Source: Methylobacterium sp. WSM2598
GTDB taxonomy: Bacteria > Pseudomonadota > Alphaproteobacteria > Rhizobiales > Beijerinckiaceae
DNA: 64,000 nucleotides
Direction: 5' to 3'
Assembly: GCF_000379105.1 (NCBI RefSeq)
Contig: NZ_KB900609.1
Location: 4,431,031 to 4,495,030 of the forward strand
Below the pieces are notes generated by a model. It had not been told where the DNA came from. It did not search any database and worked only from the letters and a program-made list of their open reading frames with translations. The translations under genes and the position numbers were made by a program. This document shows positions 41,530-49,538 of this stretch, in pieces. The stretch's first letter is position 1. Every line of letters begins with the position of its first letter.

Positions 41530-41785
41530 TCAGCAGCCGCGGCAGATCGCGGTGGCGATCAGGCGGGCGAGGTCCCGGCTGCGGCGGTCGAGATCGGGCC
41601 GCGTGCCGGCGCCGCGCGTCGAGGGCCGCACCGTCCGGCTTGGTCGTGTCGAGCGAGGTCACGTGCCGGACCACCGGCCGGCTGAGCGCGGGCGGGCGTG
41701 AGGCCGGCCGGGAGCCCGGGTCGATCTCGGCCAGGGCGGGCGTCCCGAGGGACAGGGCGAGGGCGAGGGCGGCGAGGCGGCGCAT
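41530..41785 (-). pseudogene. Small secreted protein with probable frameshift
   Basis: A signal peptide MRRLAALALALSLGTPALAE leads into RPVVRHVTSLDTTKPDGAAL. In this frame the sequence then becomes Arg/Pro-rich and would run 127 bases into the convergent hydrolase gene. One base shift near 41615 instead gives TRPDLDRRSRDLARLIATAI and CRGC with a TGA at 41530-41532. The span of 256 bases is one more than a multiple of three. Either a mutation or a sequencing error. Confidence 0.5.
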
Positions 41786-41807
41786 GGGGCTTCTCCGGGT
41801 CGGGGGG

Positions 41808-41900
41808 TCAGGCGCCGAACGCGACGGCCATGAGGCCGAAGAAGGCCGCCAGCGTGCCGATCACGGGCGCCAGGGCGGCGAGGGGGCGGGTCTCGGTCAT
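41808..41900 (-). CDS. 30-residue single-helix membrane peptide
   Basis: MTETRPLAALAPVIGTLAAF followed by FGLMAVAFGA: one short polar start and a transmembrane helix. GGAGACG lies five bases before the ATG. It directly precedes the secreted-protein gene on the same strand. Too short for homology; the call rests on composition and ribosome site. Confidence 0.45.
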   Translation of the reverse strand: MTETRPLAALAPVIGTLAAFFGLMAVAFGA

Positions 41901-42849
41901 CGATCGTCTCCGGTGTCGCGGCGCGTCCCGCGCGCCGTGACCCTGAGTGCCGGTGGCGAGACCCGCCCGTGTGCGGCCGCGCACGCCCGGGCGCGAGCCC
42001 GCCTCGGAGCCCGCCGAACCGGTTCGGCGGCTGTTACCGCGATCGCGGTGAGAGGGTGCGGGTGCGCGAAGCCGAGCCTGGGCGCGATGCGCCGTCGCCG
42101 CGGTCCATCGGCACCACCCGCGGCACCGTGCCCCAGGACGCCATCGGCCGAATGGTGCGCTGCCGGCGCGATGCGCTCGCGATCGGGTCCGTCGCGCCGC
42201 CTGCAAGGCACAGCCAAGCAGTAAAGCAACGGCCGTGTGTTGGGCGGGGCGACATGATGGGGTGTTGTCCAACCCGGATTCGTGGTGTATATGGTTTGCT
42301 GTATAGTCGTGGTGCGACACATTCGGGCAATCTGAAGCGATTGTGACTTGCCTGGGAGGTTCGGGATCGGGTCCCATGGAACGTCCGCAGTCAGCAAGTC
42401 GGCACTGCCTCTCGTGCGACCAACACACGATCTAGAAATATCGAACTGAATCAGTTCACTACCCCAACGTATGTGCCCGATCGATGACTCGGTACACCGT
42501 AAGACCGCGTGCCAGGAATACTGCATGCCAAGCGTCAGGGCATGCCAAGTGTCAGGACGCCCTGCCCGGCGGGAAGGGCGGCAAACCCGGTGGCCGCGCC
42601 GAGGCGGACGCACCGGCGCGGAGGATCCGGGAGCCGGCTCGGTCCCGCGATCTCCGCTTGGACAGGTCCCCGCGGGTGGCGGGAGGTCGGCCGAGAGGGG
42701 TGGTGGGACGGACTCGGCAATGGATCGACGCGCCGCCGCGGATCCCTCGGGCCGCCGCGGATCCCTCGGCGGGCGGGCGCGCTGCATCGAGGCTTGGCGG
42801 TTTCGTGCCCACGCGGCGGGTGTGCTCCTCTTCTTCAAGGACGAAGCAA
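41901..42849. other. Long intergenic region, AT-rich centre
   Basis: No larger gene is supported. Bases 42230-42500 are markedly AT-richer than the rest and contain a promoter-like element. Bases 42530-42560 carry a near-tandem TGCCAAG.GTCAGG pair, and 42730-42770 a direct repeat CCGCCGCGGATCCCTCGG. Confidence 0.5.
42265..42293 (+). promoter_or_regulatory. Sigma-70-like promoter candidate
   Basis: TTGTCC (42265-42270), a 17-base spacer and TATATG (42288-42293) in an AT-rich pocket. No gene with a good start follows within 500 bases, so a small RNA or a long leader to the 42850 peptide is possible. Confidence 0.4.
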
Positions 42850-42993
42850 ATGCCAAGCACGTTCGCGTCTGCCACGCAGAGTGAGGGCGGGGCCGTGGCC
42901 GAGAGGGCCGATAAGATCCGCCAGCATATCAGGAACATGCTTCGCAGGCTCAACAGCCTGAGGGGGGAATCGGAGAAATCGACCTCGGCGTGA
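42850..42993 (+). CDS. 47-residue basic helical peptide
   Basis: MPSTFASATQSEGGAVAERA then a basic helix (DKIRQHIRNMLRRLNSLRG). AAGGA lies eight bases before the ATG. Upstream in-frame sequence is low complexity and rejected. The amphipathic basic helix could bind RNA, DNA or membrane; no family recognised. Confidence 0.45.
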   Translation: MPSTFASATQSEGGAVAERADKIRQHIRNMLRRLNSLRGESEKSTSA

Positions 42994-43201
42994 CCGCTCC
43001 GGACGGGGCGTGTCGGCGCACCGGGGAGGAATCCGCAGCATTCGGGCCTGGTGATGCTGCGAAGCGATCGTGGGGGCCCGTCGTTGCAGGGCTCCCCGGA
43101 CACCCTCCGGGCGAGCGGAGGGCCGCGCATCGGGACGGACGCGCGCGATTCCGACGGTGACGTGGCCGGATCCGGCCCGGGGAGCCGGGCGTCGGCTGCC
43201 C

Positions 43202-43238
43202 ATCATTCGCCGCAGCGGTGACCGCTGCGGCGAATGAT
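43202..43238 (-). terminator. Long hairpin 3' of the RND efflux operon
   Basis: Perfect 18-bp arms ATCATTCGCCGCAGCGGT and ACCGCTGCGGCGAATGAT, separated by one base, lie 44 bases beyond the stop of the permease gene. There is no T-tract, so it may act as an mRNA 3' stabiliser or bidirectional barrier rather than a classical terminator. Confidence 0.55.
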
Positions 43239-43281
43239 CCGGGACCAAGAGCCTGAGCAGAATCGCATGGGGCAATTCCGC

Positions 43282-46200
43282 TCAGGCGGCCTCGACGAGG
43301 TCGTCGCGCGGCGCGACGGACGCGCCGCCATGGTGCCTGAGCGGCCTGTTGCCGCCGAGGCCGCGCAACAGCACGTAGAACACGGGCGTCAGGAAGAGCC
43401 CGAACGCCGTCACGCCGATCATCCCGGAGAAGACCGCGACGCCCATGGCGCTGCGCATCTCCGAGCCGGCCCCGGTCGCGGTGACGAGGGGCAGGACGCC
43501 CATGATGAAGGCCATCGAGGTCATCAGGATCGGGCGCAGCCGCAGGCGGCTCGCCTCGATCGCCGCCCGGCGCGGGGAGCGACCGGCGAGTTCCAGCTCG
43601 CGGGCGAATTCCACGATCAGGATGGCGTTCTTGGCCGAGAGGCCGACCAGCACGATCAGGCCGATCTGCGTGAAGACGTTGTTGTCCCCCGCCGAGAGCC
43701 ACACGCCGACCATGGCCGCGAGCAGGCCCATCGGCACGATCAGGAGGATCGCCAGCGGCAGGGCGAGGCTCTCGTACTGCGCGGCCAGCACCAGGAACAC
43801 CAGGAGCAGCGCGAGCGGGAACACCCAGACTCCCGAATTGCCGGCGATGAATTCCTGGTAGGTGAGGTCGGTCCACTCGAAGGCGAAGCCCCGCGGCAGG
43901 GTCTCGGCCGCGATGCGCGCCGCCGCCGCCTGGGCCTGCCCCGACGAGGAGCCGGGGGCCGCGCCCGCGTTGATGTCGGCGGACAGGAAGCCGTTGTAGC
44001 GCATGGCCCGCTCCGGGCCGGCGGTCTGCCGGACGCGGAGCAGGGCCGAGAGCGGCACCATCTCGCCCGAGGCGGCGCGCACCTTCAGCAGGCCGACATC
44101 GTCCTGGCGAGCGCGGAAGGGCGCGTCGGCCTGCACGCGGACCGAGTAGGTCCGGCCGAACCTGTTGAAGTCGTTCACGTAGAGCGATCCGAGATAGATC
44201 TGCAGCGTGTCGAACACGTCCGTCACCGGGATGCCGAGCTGACGCGCCTTCGTGCGGTCGATGTCCGCGAAGAGCTGCGGCACGTTCATCTGGAAGCTCG
44301 AGAACAGGCCGGCGAGTTCCGGAGCCTGGGCGGCCCTGGCCATGAAGGCCTGGGTGGCCTCGTTGAGGGCCTCGTAGCCGAGGCCGGCCCGATCCTCGAT
44401 CTGGAGCTTGAACCCGCCGATCGTGCCGAGCCCGTTGACGGGCGGCGGCGGGAACATCGCGATGAACGCCTCGGGGATCGCGGCGTACTTCGCATTCAGC
44501 GATCGCGCGATGGCCGCCCCGCTCAGCGCGGGGTCCCGGCGCTGCTCGAACGGGGTCAGGGTCGAGAACACGATCCCGGAATTCGCGCTGTTGGTGAAGC
44601 CGTTGATCGAGAGGCCCGGGAACGCGACGGCGCTCTCGACGCCGGGCTCCCTGAGGGCGATCTCGCTCATGCGGCGGATCACCTCCTCGGTCCGGTCGAG
44701 GGTCGCGCCGTCGGGCAGTTGCGCGAAGCCGACGAGGTACTGCTTGTCCTGGGCCGGCACGAAGCCGCCGGGGATCTGGCGGAACAGGAGCGCGGTCGCG
44801 CCGACGAGCACGAGGTAGAGGACCATCATCGCCGCCTTGCGCGAGACGACGAGGCCGACCCCGCGCCCGTAGCCGGCGGACGCCGTCCCGAAGGCTCGGT
44901 TGAACCGCCGGAAGAACCAGCCGAGCAGCCCGTCCAGGATCCGGGTCAGCCGGTCCTTGGGCGCGCCGTGATCCTTCAGCAGGAGCGCCGAGAGGGCCGG
45001 CGAGAGGGTCAGGGAATTCACCGCCGAGATCACCGTCGAGATCGCGATGGTCAGGGCGAACTGCTTGTAGAACTGGCCCGTCAGGCCGCTGATGAAGGCC
45101 AGCGGCACGAACACCGCGACGAGGACGAGGGCGATGGCGATGATCGGGCCCGAGACCTCGCGCATGGCGCGGTGGCTGGCCTCCCGCGGCGCCAGCCCGC
45201 TCTCGATGTTCCGCTCGACGTTCTCGACCACCACGATGGCGTCGTCGACGACGATGCCGATGGCGAGGACCAGGCCGAACAGGCTCAGCGCGTTGATCGA
45301 GAAGCCGAAGGCGTGCATCACCGCGAAGGTGCCGACGATGGAGACCGGCACGGCCAGCAGCGGGATGATCGAGGCCCGCCAGGTCTGCAGGAACAGGATC
45401 ACGACGAGCACCACGAGGGCGACCGCCTCCAGCAGCGTGTGGATGACCGCCTCGATCGAGGCGCGCACGAACTGCGTCGGGTCGTAGACGATCCGGTAAT
45501 CGACGCCCTCCGGCATGGTCGTCTTGATCTCCGCCATGGTGCGGCGGACCTCGTCCGAAATCCGGATCGCGTTCGAGCCCGGCGATTGGGAGATCGGGAT
45601 CGCGACCGCGGACTTGTTGTCGAGGAGCGAGCGCAGGGCGTAGTCGGCGGCGCCGAGTTCGATCCGCGCGAGGTCGCGCAGGCGCGTGATCTCGCCGTCC
45701 GGCCCGGTCTTGACGACGATGTCGCCGAACTGCTCCTCGCTGGTCAGGCGGCCCTGCGCGTTCAGCGAGAGCTGCAGGTCCAGGCCGGGAACGGCCGGCG
45801 ACGCGCCGATCACGCCGGCCGCCGCCTCCACGTTCTGGGCCTGGATCTCGCGCACGACGTCGCCGGCCGAGAGGCCGTGCTCGGCGACCTTCTGGGGGTC
45901 GAGCCAGATGCGCATCGCGTAGTCGCCGGACCCGAACAGCTGCACCTGCCCGACGCCGTCGAGGCGGGCCAGGCGGTCCCTGATGTTCAGGACGGCGTAG
46001 TTGCGCAGGTAGGTCATGTCGTAGCGGCCGTCCGGCGACAGGAGGTGCACGACCATGGTTAGGTCGGGCGAACTCTTCACCGTGACGATGCCGAGCTGGC
46101 GCACGACGGCCGGCAGGCGCGGCTCGGCCTGCGCGACGCGGTTCTGGACCAGCTGCTGGGCCTTGTCGGGGTCGGTGCCGAGCCGGAAGGTGACGGTCAG

Positions 46201-46473
46201 CGTCATGATGCCGTCCGTCGTGGCTTGGCTCGACATGTAGAGCATGCCCTCGACGCCGTTGATCTGCTCCTCGATCGGCGTCGCGACGGTCTCGGCGATG
46301 ACCTTCGGATTGGCGCCCGGGAAGGTCGCGCGGACCACCACGGAGGGGGGTACCACGTCCGGATACTCGGAAATCGGCATCGCGAGGAGCGAGAGCAGGC
46401 CCGCGATGAAGATGAGCACGGAGAGCACGCCCGCGAAGATCGGGCGGTCGATGAAGAACTTGGAGAGGTTCAT
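43282..46473 (-). CDS. RND efflux permease, HAE1 family (MexF/OqxB-like)
   Basis: A 1063-residue inner-membrane pump of normal HAE1 length with 12 helices and two large periplasmic loops. It opens MNLSKFFIDRPIFAGVLSVL; the proton-relay aspartates are in GIVVDDAIVVVENVERN (helix 4) and the lysine of helix 10 in GLSAKNAILIVEFA. It exports hydrophobic drugs or solvents with a periplasmic adaptor and an outer-membrane channel. The adaptor gene lies upstream; no channel gene is present. Confidence 0.92.
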   Translation of the reverse strand: MNLSKFFIDRPIFAGVLSVLIFIAGLLSLLAMPISEYPDVVPPSVVVRATFPGANPKVIAETVATPIEEQINGVEGMLYMSSQATTDGIMTLTVTFRLGTDPDKAQQLVQNRVAQAEPRLPAVVRQLGIVTVKSSPDLTMVVHLLSPDGRYDMTYLRNYAVLNIRDRLARLDGVGQVQLFGSGDYAMRIWLDPQKVAEHGLSAGDVVREIQAQNVEAAAGVIGASPAVPGLDLQLSLNAQGRLTSEEQFGDIVVKTGPDGEITRLRDLARIELGAADYALRSLLDNKSAVAIPISQSPGSNAIRISDEVRRTMAEIKTTMPEGVDYRIVYDPTQFVRASIEAVIHTLLEAVALVVLVVILFLQTWRASIIPLLAVPVSIVGTFAVMHAFGFSINALSLFGLVLAIGIVVDDAIVVVENVERNIESGLAPREASHRAMREVSGPIIAIALVLVAVFVPLAFISGLTGQFYKQFALTIAISTVISAVNSLTLSPALSALLLKDHGAPKDRLTRILDGLLGWFFRRFNRAFGTASAGYGRGVGLVVSRKAAMMVLYLVLVGATALLFRQIPGGFVPAQDKQYLVGFAQLPDGATLDRTEEVIRRMSEIALREPGVESAVAFPGLSINGFTNSANSGIVFSTLTPFEQRRDPALSGAAIARSLNAKYAAIPEAFIAMFPPPPVNGLGTIGGFKLQIEDRAGLGYEALNEATQAFMARAAQAPELAGLFSSFQMNVPQLFADIDRTKARQLGIPVTDVFDTLQIYLGSLYVNDFNRFGRTYSVRVQADAPFRARQDDVGLLKVRAASGEMVPLSALLRVRQTAGPERAMRYNGFLSADINAGAAPGSSSGQAQAAAARIAAETLPRGFAFEWTDLTYQEFIAGNSGVWVFPLALLLVFLVLAAQYESLALPLAILLIVPMGLLAAMVGVWLSAGDNNVFTQIGLIVLVGLSAKNAILIVEFARELELAGRSPRRAAIEASRLRLRPILMTSMAFIMGVLPLVTATGAGSEMRSAMGVAVFSGMIGVTAFGLFLTPVFYVLLRGLGGNRPLRHHGGASVAPRDDLVEAA

Positions 46474-46588
46474 GGCGCCCTCCGGGGGCGAGGACGATCG
46501 CGGGAAGACGCGGCCGCGGACGGCCGCCGTGAGGGCCTTGTCGGGGATTGGGCCGGGCGGGGACCGGGGAGGCGCCTGCGCCGCGCGC

Positions 46589-46687
46589 CTGCTCAGCGCT
46601 GCGCGAACCTGCTCAGCGCTGCGCGAACCTGCTCAGCGCTGCGCGAACCTGCTCAGCGCTGCGCGAACCTGCTCAGCGCTGCGCGAG
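46589..46687 (-). repeat. 20-bp tandem repeat at the adaptor stop codon
   Basis: Five contiguous copies of a 20-base unit (GCTCAGCGCTGCGCGAACCT on the plus strand); four are identical and the fifth contains the natural end of the adaptor gene (CGCAGCGCTGA). Each copy therefore repeats the last codons and stop, lengthening the adaptor-permease gap to about 200 bases. Confidence 0.9.
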
Positions 46688-47959
46688 CTTGCCCGGAGCG
46701 GACGGTCCGTCCTGCGAGGGCGACCGCGCGCCCATGGTCACCGGAGTGGCGCTGACGAGCGTGCCGGGCCGGATGCGCTGCAGCCCATTGACCACGATGC
46801 GCTCGCCGGCGGCGAGGCCGGAGGTCACGACCCGCAGGCCGTCGACGGCCCGGCCGAGGGTGATCGCCCGGAGAGCGGCCCGGCCATCCGCGCCCACCAC
46901 CAGGACGAACTTCTTGTCCTGGTCGGTGCCGACCGCCCGCTCGTCCACGAGCAGGAGCGTCTCGGGCACGGCCTGCCCGAGCCGGATGCGCGCGAACTGC
47001 CCGGGCATCAGGCGGCCGTCCCGGTTGGCGAAGCGCGCGCGGACGCGGATCGTCCCGCTGCGCGCGTCGACCCTGTTGTCGATGAACTGGAGGTGGCCCC
47101 TGGCGCGGCCGCCATCGGCCGTGACCATCTCGACCGGAACGCGCGCGAGCTTGCCGCGCCCGCTCGACGGCTCGGCGATCGAGGCCAGCGCCCGCAGGAC
47201 GGTGGCCTCGTCCGCGTCGAAGCTCGCGTCGATCGGATCGACCGAGACGAGGGTCGTCAGCACGGCGGCGCCCGCCCCGGTCGCCACGAGGTTGCCGGGC
47301 GTGATCTCGCGGCGCCCGACGCGGCCGGCCACGGCCGCCCGGACCTCCGTGTAGTCGAGATTGAGGCGCGCCGCCTGAAGCGCCGCCCTCGCGGCCTCCA
47401 GGCTCGCCTTCGCCTCCTTGAACGCGTTGGCCCGGACGTCGAGGTCGCGCGCCGTGACGATGCGCTGGTCCGACAGGCGCTGCCCGCGCGCGAAGTCGCT
47501 CGCCGTCAGGGCGAGGCGCGCCTCGGCGCCGGCCGCTTGAGCCTCCAGGCGCTGCACCTCGGCCGCGTAGGGCGCGGGGTCGATCGTCACCAGGAGGTCC
47601 CCGGCCTTGACCATCTCGCCCTCGACGAAGTGGGTGGCCTGGACCGCGCCGCCGACCCGCGCCCTCACGTCGATGCGGTCGACGGCCTCCAGGCGCCCCG
47701 AGAACTCGTCCCAGAGGCGGATCTCGCGCGGTTCGACGGCGGCGACGGCGGCCGGCGCGGCCTGCTCGGCGGGCGGCGTCGCCGCGACGGCCCGGGTCCC
47801 GCGCAGCAGCGCCGGCGACGCGACGTGGTAGGATGCGCCCGCCAGCAGCGCGAGCAGGAGGCCGGCCGCGAGGCCGGGGCGGAGACGAGAGCGGGAGGAG
47901 CGGGCAGGGGAAGCGGAAGGGGAGGCGTCACGCTGAGGGGTCACGACCGACTCCGACAT
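46673..47959 (-). CDS. RND efflux periplasmic adaptor (MexE-like)
   Basis: A 428-residue membrane fusion protein. An N-terminal membrane segment (LRPGLAAGLLLALLAGASYH) is followed by the lipoyl half (IDVRARVGGAVQATHFVEGE), a helical hairpin (residues ~135-200), the second lipoyl half (AAVAGRVGRREITPGNLVAT) and beta-barrel (IRVRARFANRDGRLMPGQFA). It bridges pump and outer-membrane channel. It is divergent from the TetR gene 89 bp away and upstream of the permease, separated by the tandem repeat. Confidence 0.9.
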   Translation of the reverse strand: MSESVVTPQRDASPSASPARSSRSRLRPGLAAGLLLALLAGASYHVASPALLRGTRAVAATPPAEQAAPAAVAAVEPREIRLWDEFSGRLEAVDRIDVRARVGGAVQATHFVEGEMVKAGDLLVTIDPAPYAAEVQRLEAQAAGAEARLALTASDFARGQRLSDQRIVTARDLDVRANAFKEAKASLEAARAALQAARLNLDYTEVRAAVAGRVGRREITPGNLVATGAGAAVLTTLVSVDPIDASFDADEATVLRALASIAEPSSGRGKLARVPVEMVTADGGRARGHLQFIDNRVDARSGTIRVRARFANRDGRLMPGQFARIRLGQAVPETLLLVDERAVGTDQDKKFVLVVGADGRAALRAITLGRAVDGLRVVTSGLAAGERIVVNGLQRIRPGTLVSATPVTMGARSPSQDGPSAPGKLAQR

Positions 47960-48048
47960 CTGTATGGTTCGCTACACATGTCGGCGTGGACGCCGGGCGT
48001 CAAGCGACTTATTTACCACTCGTTACAAAAACGCGGAGATGGCGGACG
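47960..48048. promoter_or_regulatory. Divergent control region of efflux operon and tetR
   Basis: The 89-bp space between the two start codons is AT-rich for this genome and contains TGTATGGTTCGCTACACATG (47961-47980), whose TGTA...TACA ends form an imperfect dyad abutting the adaptor start. This is a likely operator for the adjacent TetR repressor. Confidence 0.5.
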
Positions 48049-48702
48049 ATGGCGATGGGGCGGCCCCGGTCCTTCGACACGGACAAGGCCCTGGACGAGG
48101 CGATGGAGGTGTTCTGGCGCCACGGCTACGACGGCGCGAGCCTCGCCATGCTGACCAGGGCGATGGGCATCAAGCCGCCGAGCCTCTACGCGGCCTTCGG
48201 CAGCAAGGAGGGCCTGCTGAAGGCCGCCCTCGACCGCTACGCGCAGAGACGCTCCGAGCACATGCGGTACGTCCTGGCCGCCCCGACGGCGCGCGACGTG
48301 GCCGAGCGCTTCCTGGGCAGCATCGCCGAGAGCCACACGGACCCGGCCAATCCCCCCGGCTGCCTGCTGGTCCAGGGCGGGCTCGCCTGCGGGGCCGGGT
48401 CGGAGAACATCCCGTTCGAACTGGCGTCGCGGCGCGCCCAGACCGAGGCGGAGCTTCGCGAGCGGTTCGTGCGGGCGAGGCAGGACGGCGACCTGCCGCG
48501 GGAGGCCGACCCGGCGGCGCTGGCGCGCTTCCTCTCGACGGTGGCCTCGGGCATGGGCGTCCTGGCGTCGTCGGGCGCCGACCGCGAGGCGCTGCGGCAG
48601 GTCGCGCGCGTCTCGCTCGGGGCCTTCGCGCGGGATACGCTCGCCGCGCCGGCGGCCGGCCCGGCGAGCGACGCCGCGGAGCAACCGACGCCCCGCCGCT
48701 GA
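48049..48702 (+). CDS. TetR-family repressor of the efflux operon
   Basis: A 217-residue TetR protein. The N-terminal HTH reads GRPRSFDTDKALDEAMEVFW, then MLTRAMGIKPPSLYAAFGSK; the C-terminal domain carries GCLLVQGGLACGAGSEN, typical of the TetR_C subgroup regulating transporters. ATG 48049 is used (48055 also possible). Divergent placement beside an RND pump indicates repression relieved by pump substrates. Confidence 0.88.
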   Translation: MAMGRPRSFDTDKALDEAMEVFWRHGYDGASLAMLTRAMGIKPPSLYAAFGSKEGLLKAALDRYAQRRSEHMRYVLAAPTARDVAERFLGSIAESHTDPANPPGCLLVQGGLACGAGSENIPFELASRRAQTEAELRERFVRARQDGDLPREADPAALARFLSTVASGMGVLASSGADREALRQVARVSLGAFARDTLAAPAAGPASDAAEQPTPRR

Positions 48703-48862
48703 CCGTCGCGCCCGCGAGGACCGGCGCGCCGCACCGGCCGCGCGGATTGTTCCGGCATCCGGAACGATGAACTGTCGAGAGCGCTCATTCTCGCCGCGCG
48801 GGGACCTCGCCATCCTCCGCGGGCGGCCCGGGGACGGCCCGGCCGCCGCGGCGAGGACGATC

Positions 48863-49480
48863 ATGAAGCTCTACCACCATCCCCTGTCGGGCCACGCGCA
48901 CCGGGCGCGCCTGTTCCTCTCGCTCGTGGGCGCGCCGCACGAGTTGATCGAGGTCGACCTGAGGGCCGGCGCCCACAAGACCCCGGAATTCCTGGCGCTC
49001 AACCCGTTCGGGCAGGTGCCGGTGCTGGTGGATGACGGCGTGGTCGTGGCCGATTCCAACGCGATCCTGGTCTACGTCGCGCGCAAGCTCGGCCGGACCG
49101 ACTGGCTGCCCGCGGACCCGCGCGGCGAGGCCGCCGTCCAGCGCTGGCTGTCGGTGGCGGCGGGCGAGCTGGCCTACGGCCCCGCGGCAGCGCGGCTCAT
49201 CACGGTCTTCGGGGCGAAGCGCGATCCCGAGGAGGTGATCGGCCGGGCCCACACGCTCCTGCGCCGGCTCGACACCCATCTGGCCGGCCGCGACTGGCTC
49301 GTCGGCGCGGGCCCGACCATCGCGGACGTCGCGCTCTACAGCTACGTGGCCCGCGCCCCCGAGGGGAATGTCGACCTGTCCGGCTACCCCGCCGTCGCGG
49401 CCTTCCTGCGCCGGGTCGAGGCCCTGCCGGGCTTCGTCCCCTTCGCCGAGACGCCCGTCGGCACCTCCGCGGCGGCGTGA
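48863..49480 (+). CDS. Glutathione S-transferase family protein
   Basis: A 205-residue GST. The thioredoxin-like N-domain has HHPLSGHAHRARLFLSL, cis-Pro in FGQVPVLVDDG and glutathione-contacting DSNAILVYVA; the C-domain is helical with the N-capping GPTIADVALYSY motif. It conjugates or reduces electrophiles. It follows the TetR gene on the same strand by 160 bp. GAGGACG precedes ATG 48863. Confidence 0.88.
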   Translation: MKLYHHPLSGHAHRARLFLSLVGAPHELIEVDLRAGAHKTPEFLALNPFGQVPVLVDDGVVVADSNAILVYVARKLGRTDWLPADPRGEAAVQRWLSVAAGELAYGPAAARLITVFGAKRDPEEVIGRAHTLLRRLDTHLAGRDWLVGAGPTIADVALYSYVARAPEGNVDLSGYPAVAAFLRRVEALPGFVPFAETPVGTSAAA

Positions 49481-49538
49481 CCCGCGGGTGCGGGCGCGCC
49501 CGAGGGCGCCCGGCGGAACCGGATCGGAGGACGAGGCC

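Noticed and set aside
43234..46062. A 942-codon plus-strand frame antisense to the RND permease
   Set aside because: Asp/Arg/His/Gly-rich composition with no domain; a typical antisense artefact of high-GC coding DNA.
46589..46687. CRISPR-like array
   Set aside because: The 20-bp units are contiguous with no spacers, so this is a simple tandem repeat. The 15-bp arrays at 30895 and 34246 are rejected for the same reason.
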